This document shows, one piece after another, positions 22,245 through 33,419 of a DNA stretch of 64,000 bases. Numbering within the stretch: the stretch's first letter is position 1; each line of letters opens with the position of its first letter. The DNA is from Cladocopium goreaui (taxonomy: Eukaryota > Sar > Dinophyceae > Suessiales > Symbiodiniaceae). The DNA lies in the NCBI GenBank assembly GCA_947184155.2, contig CAMXCT020002046.1, forward strand, positions 372,001-436,000, in the 5' to 3' direction. The position numbers and the translations under genes were made by a program. Below the pieces are notes generated by a model. It was not told the origin of the DNA. It did no database searches and saw only the letters and a list, made by a program, of their open reading frames with translations.

Positions 22245-22922
22245 CGCCTCCGTTAGAGCAATGGCTCTGGAGAAACCACGGCAGCAACCAGCGCATTGCT
22301 TGTTCCCAACATGCAGCTGGGCACTGGAAAGACATGGAAAGAATTATATCTGAATTGTCACTCACCCTTTTCATTCTTTTGTTGGAGGATTTTGACGCCT
22401 TACACCTGCAGATTTGACATGATGCGGGATGATGCGGAAAGATGTTGTTTGTTGAGCATGCTGATTCTTAGTGCTAGTTTGTTGGTGTTTCTGCTTTGTG
22501 TTAGAGGTTGCCAGGTGCATGGGGCTCCTCAAGCGGACCCAGTTGAGTGTTTTTATTTTTGTGGCCGAGGTATCGGCAAAATGCGGCCCGCGGTCTGGAA
22601 CGAGAAATACTCTATCTATGTGTGCCACTGCGAATCTTGGCATACGTGTTGGGCACACTACCATTGGAGCGCGGGTTGAGCAGGTGAAAGGTTTTCTGCG
22701 CAAAGACCTAGAGACTTGGGATATCTTGGGATGATTTGGCCCTTCTGGGATGACTCAGGGAGGCTTGGTGTCTGCCGTGTTTTTCAAATCAGTTGGCTGG
22801 CAACGACTCTGCAGGACAGTTCTTCGGTGACTTTTTGCAGGGGCATCGGCGTCCATCCGCTCATTGCGCTGTGTGGCACAGAGGACAATGGATCAAGTCC
22901 CATACTCTGTCGAGAACTATGA
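22245..22922 (+). CDS. three-exon C-terminus with hydrophobic helix
   Basis: Exons 22245-22356, 22570-22683 and 22793-22922 keep phase at both joins and end at TGA 22920-22922. Peptides: PPLEQWLWRNHGSNQRIACS; YRQNAARGLEREILYLCVPL then RILAYVLGTLPLERGLS; WLATTLQDSSSVTFCRGIGV then HPLIALCGTEDNGSSPILCR. The middle exon could be membrane-associated. Donors are GTCACTC and GTGAAAG. It may follow 21616-21722 with one exon missing between. Confidence 0.65.
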
Positions 22923-23088
22923 AGGACCTACAGTCAGAATCTAGTTCAAAGTGATCACATTTATGCAGGGCATTTATTTTTTAAGCTGGCAGTCTTTAAG
23001 GACTCAGAGGCTTAGACTTCTCGGAAACTTTCCCCACTGATACAGACAGTGAATATTTTAATTTGGTGTTCAGGAGAACTGAAAGACT

Positions 23089-23211
23089 ACCAGATTATTT
23101 TCCATTGGCAACGGTGAGCTGAGGAACGGCCATCTGAGCAAACAGGTGTGCAAACTTCTGCGCTCGCTGAACCTGCCACGAGGACTACAGATCACAAACA
23201 TGAGGCCTTGA
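23089..23211 (+). CDS. candidate terminal exon
   Basis: Reads FSIGNGELRNGHLSKQVCKL then LRSLNLPRGLQITNMRP and stops at TGA 23209-23211. The acceptor is probably actaccag. Leu-rich, coding-type codons. Confidence 0.5.
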   Translation, partial: TRLFSIGNGELRNGHLSKQVCKLLRSLNLPRGLQITNMRP

Positions 23212-23489
23212 CTTCCAATGGAACTTTTCCTTTTATTGCTGGGAGTGAGCTGAAACAAATAGGCTATCAACATCTATCAACTGTTGTGTTTTATTTACAG
23301 TCTTATCATGAGAGGCTACAACCTCCAGGAATCAGAACTGATCCATTCCTCATGATGCAACCTTCACCTTTCAATTGGCTACTGCTTGGTTAACCACCAC
23401 AGGATGCTATGAATTCTTGACCCAATTTTTTGGACAAGCTCCCAGCGCCCGGGTTTCTGTATGGTTTCTGTATGGTCTTTGTGTGTGTA

Positions 23490-23608
23490 GGACCTATAAT
23501 CCTCTACCAAGATGTTGGTATTTCAACCCGGTGGTGCATCTTCGCGGATCCCATGACGAAATCTTTGCCAAGTGGCTGGATATAGCTGGATGCCCTCCCC
23601 AAGGCTAA
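23490..23608 (+). CDS. candidate terminal exon
   Basis: After gtgtgtgtag one base then TYNPLPRCWYFNPVVHLRGS and HDEIFAKWLDIAGCPPQG, stop TAA 23606-23608. GC-rich third positions. Unknown protein. Confidence 0.6.
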
Positions 23609-24031
23609 CTCCTTCAGGTGATATCAGTGATGTCCTGATGTTTGCTAGATATTGCTAGATTGTTGTTCCTTTTTGGGGGCAATGGTTACTCCGCGTCTTC
23701 CTCGAGTTCTGTTTTGGTCACTATGTCATATTCCTGGTTCTTGGCCTCAATTTGGAAATCAACGAGTTCATCAGTTCATCATAGTTCATTTCATCGAAGC
23801 CTCAACTGACCCCAATAAAAAGCCTGGGTAGCCTGGTTTCATCTTTTTGGAGCAATGTGAGATCAATAACCCATCCCCACAGATGATTATGATCTATTAT
23901 GATCTATTGTTGCATCTCATCCTTTGGGGATGATAAAAAAACACCCCTCCATGAAGTATAAAAAGATCACGAATGTTTTATAGTTGGGTCCCCTCATTTT
24001 TCAAACAAAGCTTGACAAGGAATTGAATGAA
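23609..24031. other. spacer, no gene seen
   Basis: AT-rich, no coding block; probably intergenic after the stop at 23608. Confidence 0.5.
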
Positions 24032-24289
24032 TTTTGAATCGCAGCAAATTTACTTATTATATGAAGGTTCTGAACTTTTATTAGGGGTAAGCTTCAGAAT
24101 CAATTTTGGGCAATGTTTTGAACATATTTTGAAAATGATTAGGATTGGAACTGATTTTGAATCGAGGGCTTTTTGATATTAAAGTTTTGAACTTTTTAAT
24201 AGGGGCAAGCTTCAAAATCAATTTCTAATCATTTTTGAAAAAATAATTACAAAGGATTTAAATTAATTTTGAATCGAAGCAAATTTTTT
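24032..24289. repeat. two-copy tandem repeat of ~112-123 bp
   Basis: TTTTGAATCG recurs at 24032, 24155 and 24267, and AGGGG(T/C)AAGCTTC at 24086 and 24204. Lies directly against the foldback. Confidence 0.7.
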
Positions 24290-24609
24290 GGTCCTGGTGA
24301 GGTCTGGTGAGGATCCGGTTCCGCCCAGCGGGCAGAACCAGACCCTATGCTTCGATGTCAGACCCGGTGAATCGGGGTCCGGTGTGGGGTCCTTGGGTCC
24401 GGTTCCGCCCAGCGGGCAGAACCAGACCCGAATATGCAAGCATTTTCAGGGCGGAATGTGAGAAATGTGGGGTCTGGTTCTGTCCGCTGGGCGGAACCGG
24501 ACCCAAGGACCCCACACCGGACCCCGATTCACCGGGTCTGACATCGAAGCATAGGGTCTGGTTCTGCCCGCTGGGCGGAACCGGATCCTCACCAGGCCTC
24601 ACCAGGACC
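24290..24609. repeat. foldback: 140-bp inverted arms, 40-bp loop
   Basis: 24290-24429 and 24470-24609 are reverse complements with about two mismatches. Each arm carries two copies of the near-palindrome GGTTCCGCCCAGCGGGCAGA(ACC). The loop holds no recognisable signal. The block is GC-rich within AT-rich DNA and any open frame through it is a by-product. May be a foldback transposon or a recent inverted duplication. Confidence 0.95.
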
Positions 24610-24747
24610 AAGCTTTTGCAAGACACAATAAAACAATACCCCGCCCTTTGCGCATCATTTTTCTTAAACACTATCCCATATTATCCCAGCAAGCTATCCC
24701 AACCACTCCTGAGGAAAACGCTTATTGAAGAAGATTCTGCATCTCGT

Positions 24748-24779
<32 letters not shown>

Positions 24780-25498
24780 CATACTCTCTTAACTTAAGGT
24801 CAAGGTGACAATGCAAACTTTCAACCTGGAATAGGAAAACATGGGATGATGCAGCAATTCGTCATCGCGTGCACTGGTACACAGCAAGCTTCCTAAGCGC
24901 CGCTCAAGTTTTTTTTGCTAATTTGCTACTGATGTCACAACATCTTTGGGCTTTGTACTATTGCTTCAACTCAGCTTGCTTTGCAGAAGCACAATCTTGT
25001 TTCATGTCTTGCAGAAGAGCGCATACCACAAACAATTCGTCGATTTCAGAAACAACAGCGACCGATAGCCATATAAGTTTAAACAGCGGGGCGGGACAAC
25101 AGAACAAATGCAGTCTTGGTAGCTCCCGCGGTCTTGGTGGGAAATTTAAGTTGCGACCTCGCCTTTAACGATCCAGAAACGAGTTAGACCAATGGTTTTA
25201 TTAAGTGTAAAAGGGGTGGCAGGGCAGCACAAATAGTGAAGCGTTGTTACGTATTCCCAATTTTGGTGGGAAATTCATGTTGGCACCTCGCCTAGTTACA
25301 ACCTGCCAGCCCGGCGGCAGCTCCCAGCTCTAGAGTAAACAAAATCAAATCCTGCAGTTCGGTGCCATGGCCTTATGTTTCTCAGACGCAGTGGTCAGAA
25401 GCCCGGTTTCCTGAACATTTGTGGAATTGAATAGCATTCAGGAGCATGCAAGTTGATGGAGCAGGGTTCCTGTGGTTTTAATTTTTAGTGGTTTTGTA
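24610..25498. other. spacer with short local repeats
   Basis: TA tract at 24750-24780. TTGGTGGGAAATT with CCTCGCCT recurs at 25134-25166 and 25262-25293. An open frame at 24869-25168 has no supporting splice signals. Confidence 0.45.
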
Positions 25499-26605
25499 CC
25501 CTAAACTCTACCTTGCGAGACCTAAACCCTAAACTCGACTTTGCGAGACTTAAACCCTAAACTCTACCTTGCGAGACCTAAACCCTAAACTCTACCTTGC
25601 GAGACTTAAACCCTAAACTCTACCTTGCGAGACCTAAACCCTAAACTCTACCTTGCGAGACTTAAACCCTAAACTCTACCTTGCGAGACCTAAATCCTAA
25701 ACTCTACCTTGCGAGACCTAAACCCTAAACTCTACCTTGCGAGACTTAAACCCTAAACTCTACCTTGCGAGACCTAAACCCTCTCTACCTTGCGAGACCT
25801 AAATCCTAAACCTACCTTGCGAGACCTAAACCCTAAACTCTACCTTGCGAGACTTAAACCCTAAATCCTAAACTCTACCTTGCGAGACCTAAACCCTAAA
25901 CTCTACCTTGCGAGACTTAAACCCTAAACTCTACCTTGCGAGACCTAAACCCTACCTTGCGAGACCTAAACCCTAAACTCTACCTTGCGAGACTTAAACC
26001 CTAAACTCTACCTTGCGAGACCTAAACCCTAAACTCTACCTTGCGAGACCTAAACCCTAAGACCTAAACCCTACCTTGCGAGACTTAAACCCTAAACTCT
26101 ACCTTGCGAGACCTAAACCCTAAACTCTACCTTGCGAGACCTAAATCCTAAACTCTACCTTGCGAGACCTAAACCCTAAACTCTACCTTGCGAGACTTAA
26201 ACCCTAAACTCTACCTTGCGAGACCTAAACCCTAAACTCTACCTTGCGAGACGTAAACCCTAAACTCTACCTTGCGAGACCTAAACCCTAAACTCTACCT
26301 TGCGAGACCTAAACCCTAAACTTTACCTTGCGAGACCTAAACCCTAAACTCTACCTTGCGAGACCTAAACCCTAAACATCCCTAAACCCTACCTTGCGAG
26401 ACCTAAACCCTAAACTCTACCTTGCGAGACTTAAACCCTAGACTCTACCTTGCGAGACCTAAACCCTAGACTCTACCTTGCGAGACCTAAACCCTAAACT
26501 ACCTTGCGAGACTTAAACCCTAGACTCTACCTTGCGAGACCTAAACCCTAGACTCTACCTTGCGAGACCTAAACCCTAAACTCTACCTTGCGAGACTTAA
26601 ACCCT
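25499..26605. repeat. telomere-like 28-bp tandem array
   Basis: About forty copies of CCCTAAA plus a spacer CTCTACCTTGCGAGAC(C/T)TAAA. Units alternate between GACCTAAA and GACTTAAA over much of the array, a 56-bp higher-order period. CCCTAAA is the plant/alveolate telomere word, but here each copy is diluted by a 21-base spacer. No genes inside. Confidence 0.97.
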
Positions 26606-26890
26606 CAGGCAGTCTGGAATAGTCTGGAGCACATGCGCGCAAAGCATGGGCACACAGCAGACTACGGGCATCTACCGGCGGCATGCGCGCGCATGACGGG
26701 CGCGCATTTGAGCGCGCAAGGGTACGCCGCGCATCTGCGCGTCGATACTTGACGCGCAGACAGTGTGGGATGTCTAGTAGTACTAGTAGTAGTAGTAGTA
26801 GTAGTAGTAGGAGGAGCAGCAGCTGCCATTCACTCACCCACGCACTCGCTCACTCACTCAATCTCACTCACCCACTCGCTCACTTATTGA
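26606..26890. other. GCGC-rich block and microsatellites
   Basis: 26630-26760 is rich in GCGCGC and CpG, unlike its surroundings. It is followed by (AGT)n at 26777-26808 and CACT/CACC repeats at 26829-26885. Not coding by any clear measure. Confidence 0.7.
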
Positions 26891-27869
26891 CAAACCCAGT
26901 AACACATTCAACCATCTTGATTTGTGAACAAAGCAGCGGCTGCTCTATGCTTCTCTCGCTTCATCAACTTGGGACGCCCAATATCAATTCCTGGAGCCTG
27001 AACATCCACTTTAAAGATCTTTAAAGTGACCGAAAGCCAAGGTTGAGTCAGAATTGGTCTTTCATAAAAACATTGAAAAAGTGGCCCTTTGAATTGTTTT
27101 GAAATGCATATGCGGAATCGTTTTCGATTGTTGCGCAAACTCTGTTGGAAAGGTGATGTATGGTAATGTGCTTCGTTATTCATCGTTGTTCGAACTTTGC
27201 AGTTCTAGAGAGACATCCACTTTTCTACCAGAAGCATGCACTTTTCATAGAAGAAACCTTCACTTTTTCCCAAGCATAACACCTGCTTTAAGGTGGTCGT
27301 TTAAGGTTCCAAGATGACATCTTGGGGAACATCTTGACAATGGATGGCGACGGGGAAAAAGAAATTGAAGCATCGCAGCGGGAGAGCGTGGGGCATTTTC
27401 AGTCAGCTGAAAGGTTGGTTTCACTTAATTTCTACTGTAAAGTTCATTACATAATGTGCATCAAAATATGCAGATGGAATATATTTGGTGGTGTGCCAGC
27501 CTTGTTGGCTACCATTTACATGTATATATACATATATATATATGCATATATATATATGCATATATATATGCATATATATATATATGATTATTATTATTAT
27601 TATATATTTATATAATACTTCTACAAATGCAGAAATGTACGAGAGGGGGGGGGTCCCCCCCCAACAATCAGGAGGGATGTTTCATCAATATATCCAACTA
27701 TAGATTCATTAATTATACATACTATTATATATACATATATAATCATTAGTTATATATAATGTTATGCATATATTATATTATATATATGTGTGTGTTTTAT
27801 CAACACAATTATGCCACTTGTATTTACGACCTTAGATCAGAAAGCAATGATCCAATGATGGCATCTGGA
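26891..27869. other. spacer without a clear gene
   Basis: Contains TA/TATGCA tracts (27520-27590), a G9/C9-type palindrome near 27646-27661, and a 25-base segment (27490-27514) that nearly repeats 21956-21980. No exon supported. Confidence 0.45.
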
Positions 27870-27984
27870 TCTGCATCAGGTGGACGTGTATCACGCGGCT
27901 CACGATCCCCGAACTCAGGCGGCTCAAGGCACTGAATTTCATGGTGAGGTCGGCTTTGCCTGTGGAAAGCCCAAGCATCCCTAA
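27870..27984 (+). CDS. candidate terminal exon
   Basis: Reads WHLDLHQVDVYHAAHDPRTQ then AAQGTEFHGEVGFACGKPKH, stop TAA 27982-27984. An alternative start after gcatcag and a donor CATG|GTGAGG would make it a short internal exon. Good codons; unknown function. Confidence 0.5.
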
Positions 27985-28354
27985 GATTGCGATGTAGATA
28001 TAAAGAAATCTGTATAATACCGTGTAATAATATATATTATGATAATAACAATAATAATCACAACAATAACAATATATATATAATAGTAATGATTATGACA
28101 ATGATAATGATAATAATAATGATAATAATGAAAATAATGAAAAATGAAAATAATGAAAATATATCATGATATACGACTGGGGTTGCCTTGTGGGTTTATA
28201 TAGACATAGGGACAAGACATGAGTTGATGATTTTAAGCAGAAAAAGTTTAGTCCAAAGTCCCCTCGAAGCGGTGAACCGAAGTTGGATTTTTTTCTGGCC
28301 GTATCTTGGAGCTACGACAGTGTTTCTGCTATGCCAGCGGTATATTTGATCAGA

Positions 28355-28460
28355 TTACCCTCTGGTAATTTAACATAGCCATGGAAAATGCCCCATTTAT
28401 AGATGGTTTACCTATTAAAAATGGTGATTTTCCATGGCTATGTTAAATTACCAAATGGTA
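28355..28460. mobile_element. family A element
   Basis: Ends TTACCCTCTGGTAATTTAAC and GTTAAATTACCAAATGGTA. It lies 55 bases before the start codon of the next gene. Confidence 0.9.
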
Positions 28461-28515
28461 GATCAATGAGATTGCATTACTGGTAGATCGCAGATAGCAG
28501 AAACACTCCCAAATC

Positions 28516-29176
28516 ATGGGTGACATCGACCTTCGAATCAGTAGATCATATCAGATCCATGGGAACACCCGGGACTTTCCCATGTTTGTTCGGCGGAGAA
28601 CCATCCCCCTTGCCCGCGTCAAGCCGTTGGCAGGCCTGGTTCGGTGGCTCTTCCTGACTATCTCCCATCAGCCCAATGCAGAGGCAAGGCAAGCCTATGA
28701 GAAGCATGCCAAGAGGGAGCAGGCAACCCAGCGGCGGATGGGTGTTTTGGCCTTTTCGAAGGCAAGCAAAAAGGGCACGACATGTCTTTCGAAAACTTCT
28801 GAAAGGTATATATTCAAAAGAAACAAATACTCAAAAAAGTTTGACTGAGATTCCGGACATCAAAATTGACAATGTTGGGAAATGTTGGGAAATCAATGGA
28901 GTGCCAGTTGGCGTGTTCTGCCGATTGACTATCCAAGGAATTTTGTGAGCTCTCCACAGATCTTGGAAGGTCCAAGGCAAAAGCCTGAAAAAACAGCTCC
29001 ATCCATCTCTATGCACCACCGGTCACCACCGTTTCGATGGAAGGGCCCAGCTTCCGCAGGTGGGGGACGAAGAAGTCAGTTTGTTCTTCGCCCTGGACTC
29101 CGAAGGAAGCACATGCCCAAGGGCGAAGTGGCCTCACCACAGAATTCTGGCGACATATTTGGCAATCGGACTTTAA
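28516..29176 (+). CDS. small two-exon gene, unknown product
   Basis: Exon 28516-28805 starts at ATG and ends AG|GTATAT. Exon 28960-29176 follows tctccacag and restores phase, ending at TAA 29174-29176. The peptide opens MGDIDLRISRSYQIHGNTRD, has a basic stretch PNAEARQAYEKHAKREQATQ, and exon 2 reads FDGRAQLPQVGDEEVSLFFA then LDSEGSTCPRAKW. About 168 residues if complete. No family recognised. An earlier donor at 28742 is possible but breaks phase. Confidence 0.65.
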
Positions 29177-29291
29177 GTCCCATGTTCATCAATGTTTTGA
29201 GTGCCCAATGTTTTGGTCCATCATCATGCCCATTTATCCATATATATATATATATATGATTATACCCAGACCCTCCAAGCAACTTTGCATT

Positions 29292-29446
29292 GGGTCTTTT
29301 ATCCCATCTTCAAAAAGTGTGCCCAAAGTTCTATGAAAAAAAGTTGGAGGGTCTAGGTGCCCACTTGGATTTGTTTAGCAAGGCCCCGAACCAGTTCCTG
29401 CCGGATCTGATGGCGGTCGAGGATCGATGCATGCTGTGCAGACCTC
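29292..29446 (+). CDS. candidate exon
   Basis: Reads VCPKFYEKKLEGLGAHLDLF then SKAPNQFLPDLMAVEDRCML and CRPQ. C-x2-C at the end. Limits unclear; the donor may be the non-canonical GA in CA|GATTTC. Confidence 0.5.
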
Positions 29447-29746
29447 AGATTTCTTTTGGCAGCAGATTACTTGATACTTGGAGGATATTTGCAATTAGAT
29501 ACTGCAATCTAATGAAGGGAGATCACCTTATCTTCAATTGGAATCCTATGACTCATATACAATAATATACACATAATGGTTGTTTGTAAATGGAGATTTG
29601 ATGGGAGAAATCATTGACTAAAACGAGTTTACCGCGGGCCATGTTTGATTACCAGAGCGTACGTTATTTTCTCCGAGGGAATTCGCTTACATACACTATC
29701 CGACACCCAAACTTGAATGACTTGCTAATATTGCCGACTTCCCTTT

Positions 29747-29834
29747 GCCTCTGGTAAAATAACTATTTATAGCTATGAAAAATGACCATGTTCAATAGCA
29801 AAATCATTCATCAAATCGGCCATGTTCCATGGCT
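29747..29834. mobile_element. family A element, right end lost
   Basis: CCTCTGGTAAAATAAC and the interior AAAATGACCATGTTCAATAG are recognisable, but the right end runs into the next exon's acceptor. Confidence 0.65.
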
Positions 29835-29838
29835 TCAG

Positions 29839-29902
29839 CTCTTGAGGTACTGCCAACAGAGCTTCGTACGGAAGTTGGAGGTCACATGCAGGCCGAACAT
29901 CG
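29839..29902 (+). CDS. candidate short exon
   Basis: After atggcttcag the frame reads LLRYCQQSFVRKLEVTCRPN then I, ending G|GTCCATTG. It lies at the broken edge of a family A copy. Confidence 0.55.
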
Positions 29903-30796
29903 GTCCATTGGGTGGTTTCTTTACTTTGCTAATGTCGTACATTCAGTCATAATAGGTGTTGTGATCTGAAATAACCTCAATTGGGGATGCTTATGGATTG
30001 GGTGTGCATGGCTTTGCCTCTTCATCTCCCTTATTTGTCACGATCAACGCCTGAGCAGTGTGCATGGCGCCGCGGTTGGTTGATGATGGTTGGGGACTAT
30101 ACTCACTTAGTAGAATATGAATATTATGTAACCATTATTATCCATTGTTAACCATCATTATCCCGTATTCACTATTTTTTCACCCTAAGACATTATTCAC
30201 CATTGGTTTAACCATTATTCATTATGTTTAAGACCAGTATTGATCATTGTTTTAAGTTTAAGCCATTATATAACCATGATTAACCATTGTTAAAACCATG
30301 GGTCATCCTGTTCCTGTTTTGGCACGACCGGAACAACGGAGGCGTCCTGGCTCCTGTCTGTCGACAGGCAAAGAATGCAGGCGGCCGGAAAGCTGTTGAG
30401 GAAGGGGCGGTTGCTTGTTGTAATTATATAGGGTTTATTATAGTACTGGGTAGTAGACCTTACTCGTCTCATTTTACGAGAAGTCGTCTCGCAACCGTTG
30501 TGCCTATGGGAAGTGCTGTTAGACACCTCATCCCAGATTAGTCATATGTTTTGGGCATGTTGAGTTTTTGATGCAAATCGCAGTGGCACGATGCTTTGGA
30601 CTGGGACTGGGATTCATTTGGGGAATCCTTATGCCTGCAGGGTCGTTTGTGTAGATTGCCCACTTTCATCAGACAAAAAGATCGCTAAACGCAAAATAAT
30701 TTGAATCCTTTTAATGGCGCAAGAAGGAACGCCTTATACAGATGGGGCAAAGGGCTTCAAACTTGAATTCCCCTTACTGCGATGATGTGGCTTGTA

Positions 30797-30910
30797 GTCA
30801 AAGTAGAGAAGAGTAGAGTAAAGAAGAGTAGAGAGGAGCAGAGCAAAGAAGAGTAGAATAGAGTAGAGGTGGGTAGGGAAGAGTAGAGGAGAGGAGAGGA
30901 GAGCACATGA
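30797..30910. repeat. purine-rich AGAGTAG tract
   Basis: Over 100 bases almost purely A/G with AGAGTAG and GAGAG periodicity, strongly strand-asymmetric. Confidence 0.9.
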
Positions 30911-31612
30911 GTAGAGTGCCTATAGGTCTCGTTTTGTCTCCCAGAGGTCTCGTTTTAGGTCTCGTTTTTTTCCCCCACATCCTGACACAAACACAAGCCA
31001 CATTTGACCAGTTTGGACCAGCGGTATACCCTATAGGCAACAATATTTGAGGCTTCCATTTCCTGCAGATTTAGCGTGTACGCTTAGTATGTTTCAGTCG
31101 GAACTTACAGTGCAATGTAATATAAGGTCGCTAGGCTAGTGTATGTAACCCCTTCTGAATGAGCACAGAAAGATAGCTTAATAACTTCAAAGGATTTGAT
31201 TGTCTAACCTGTTGTGCCAATGGCCGGCTGATCAATAAATGCTGATTTTGAGAACGTATATTTGGCATAATGCAAAGGCACGACGAGATTCTAGACCGAT
31301 ATCACAAAGTTCGATTAAATGTTTGGGCATGTTGTGCCTTGGTGATTTGCCACTGGTGGGGTGACTTCTTGATTTCGTGGGGTGACTTTATTTTTCGCGT
31401 TGTGCCTTGCAGTGGGGTGACTTCATGTCAAAAGGGGTGCGAAAGTGAAAGGTCCAGCACTCGTAACAATGTGGTTAAAACAATAATAACCCATCCCATT
31501 TTTGCTGATTTATACCACCCATTTACGGTGACTTTGGGAATGACAATAGTTATATAGTAATAGTTAGAGTTTGGGGAATCAACAATCCATTGTCATAGAA
31601 TTTATGTACCAC

Positions 31613-31721
31613 TTACCCTCTGGTAAACGTTTACATAACTATGGGAAATCACCATTTTTAAGTTCGGTAAATCAACTATAAATGTGCCATGTTCAATAGC
31701 TATATTAAATTACCAGCGGGG
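31613..31721. mobile_element. family A element
   Basis: TTACCCTCTGGTAAACG at the left and TTAAATTACCAGCGGGGA at the right. The interior is in the opposite orientation to most copies (AAATCACC before AACTATAAATG). Confidence 0.85.
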
Positions 31722-32110
31722 ACATGGCAATGGATAGAATTAGTTAGTAATGTGGCGCTAGAGAGAGAGAGAGAGAGAATACTTAGCCACGGTTGCTTTT
31801 TAATAATGCTTTATAATGATTAATAGTGGTTTAGACATGTCTTAAGAATGGTCAATAATGGTTCCAAATGGTTAATCATGGCTAATAACGGTGGATAACT
31901 ACCAAGAGCAGGACATGGGTTAATGATTAATAATGTTGCTTCTGCCAATGTTCATATTAACTCGTTTATTGGGATAATAAAATATGTATTTTATTGGGGC
32001 TATCATTGTTGATGAAAATAATGAACTTAACTGACAATATTGGAACTACCATGATTGAGAATATAACTACCAATAATAGAATATGATGCATATTGATAGA
32101 TGATTACTGG

Positions 32111-32220
32111 CATAGTAATGAGGTAAACCCAATGCCGCAAACCATCCCTAATATTACAATTTAATGAGTGGGATTCAAACCATCCACAAATGGTGGGTTT
32201 TATGGTATTGGGTTTACTAC
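32111..32220. mobile_element. family D element
   Basis: GGTAAACCCAATGCCGCAAA at the left and the inverted TTTATGGTATTGGGTTTAC at the right. The same end occurs near 2391, 32372 and 56679, and a variant at 50829-50950. Confidence 0.75.
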
Positions 32221-32454
32221 AATACCAGCAGCATCCAGCAATCCAGAAATCAAGCAGCGGGTTTTCTGATGATTTCTTCATTTGTTGAGGATATAGTGGA
32301 TGGTACCTAAAAAAAACTTGGTGTGCCATCATTTGCCTCATACGGCCATATGGTTTAAATATGTTTAAATGTGGTAAAGCCGATGCCATAAATAAACCAG
32401 CATTTTAGTGGGTTGTACAAACCATTCCCAGTCATGGTAGGTGCATTCTTGAGT

Positions 32455-32563
32455 TGCCGACATCAGAATCCGTCCCTGCCAGGACTTTGCCGAGAATGCC
32501 TGGAACAGGGCCCTGCTGATGACCTTGCCCAGGCCCATAGGACCCCGAGTCATGGGATCCCCA
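32455..32563 (+). CDS. coding-like block, strand undecided
   Basis: On + it reads IRIRPCQDFAENAWNRALLM then TLPRPIGPRVMGS. On - it reads GLGKVISRALFQAFSAKSWQ within a Met/Gly/Pro/Gln-rich frame. Both have good codons. The + reading fits the neighbours. Confidence 0.35.
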
Positions 32564-32837
32564 TAGGACCCCCAGATCCCCATGGCAGGTTGCTGCAAGT
32601 CCATTTGAGATGGATCGCCCATGCCAAGCCTTTGAATTTGGCCAAGGTGCCACTGCTGACTGGGGAAATTTGATGAAATTTCTGGTACCCTACAGCCATA
32701 GGTTTCCCAACAAAACCGAGCGGGCAATCTTGCAATTAAATGCTGCAGAGAGGCAAATTGAAGAGCTACATGCTACAGTTGTACCTTTGTTATACAGTAC
32801 CTCTTTTGTTCATGGCAGCATTTGGCTTAAGGAATAG

Positions 32838-33101
32838 ATTCAAAGTGATCCCATGACAGTAGATATGGAAGATGGGGATGAGGAGCTTTCAGTGCCTTCA
32901 GAGCATCTGACAGGATCAATTTTCACCCAGGGTATGGGAAGTATTTTGGATTTTTTTGGAATATTTTGGCATCCCCAAGAGATTCCACGAGTACCAGGAT
33001 TAATTTCTGGGCCACGTTGCTTGAGGTGCTGGGCCCACATCACCAGATCGAATCGAATGACCATGTTCTGGCAATGCTATCCGCCCATCCCTTACCCTCT
33101 G
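32838..33101 (+). CDS. two-exon unit ending in a family A element
   Basis: Exon 32838-32931 (MTVDMEDGDEELSVPSEHLT, then GSIFTQ, donor G|GTATGG) joins in phase to 32982-33101 (STSTRINFWATLLEVLGPHH then QIESNDHVLAMLSAHP). The second exon stays open into the family A end, whose CTCTG|GTAA would be its donor. Splicing to that element's TTTACCAG would give five more residues and a TGA. Acidic N-part; unknown protein. Confidence 0.55.
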
Positions 33102-33198
33102 GTAATTTAACATAGCTATTGAAAATACCCCATTTATAATTGATTTACCTATTCAAAATGGTGATTTTCTATAGCTATGTTAGTTTACCAGAGTGTAA
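33092..33198. mobile_element. family A element abutting an exon
   Basis: TTACCCTCTGGTAATTTAAC to GTTAGTTTACCAGAGTGTAA. The exon frame runs directly into it, so the element's own splice-like ends could define the intron. Confidence 0.9.
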
Positions 33199-33270
33199 AT
33201 TGGATTGAGGAATCCCAAGTTCATTCATTTTCGGCCGGGAGGGTTGTAGCTGAACCACCCCGGCGTACAG

Positions 33271-33419
33271 ACTGAGCACCAAGCATACGTCGCACTACGC
33301 GGCGTTCCTCGACATGCGCCATGTCGCATCGGGTGGCGAAGGCCGTTGGGTCACTGCCCCTTGCGCTGCTACGATTCTTGAGGCATCTCCTGCAAAGTCG
33401 CAGATGGAAACTGCTGCTG
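33271..33419 (+). CDS. candidate internal exon
   Basis: After ggcgtacag the frame reads LSTKHTSHYAAFLDMRHVAS, GGEGRWVTAPCAATILEASP, AKSQMETAA and ends G|GTTGGTGG. An in-frame TGA lies just upstream. Minus-strand and other + frames are open in this GC-rich block, but this one is the most protein-like. Confidence 0.55.

Larger units (their letters stand above)
29903..32440. other. long spacer, no secure gene
   Basis: Open frames at 30287-30541 overlap in two frames without splice support. Also holds a GAGTA-type purine tract (30797-30910), a thrice-repeated AGGTCTCGTTTT (30925-30970), three GGGGTGACTT repeats (31357-31422), a (GA)n tract (31757-31778) and ATTAATGGT-type repeats. Confidence 0.45.

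Noticed and set aside
24307-24792. 161-codon open frame
   Set aside because: It reads through both arms of the foldback and a TA tract; the repeated peptide is a by-product of the inverted repeat.
25499-26605. CRISPR array
   Set aside because: Units are tandem without unique spacers, and the host is eukaryotic.
25499-26605. True chromosome end
   Set aside because: Coding DNA continues on both sides, so the array is interstitial.
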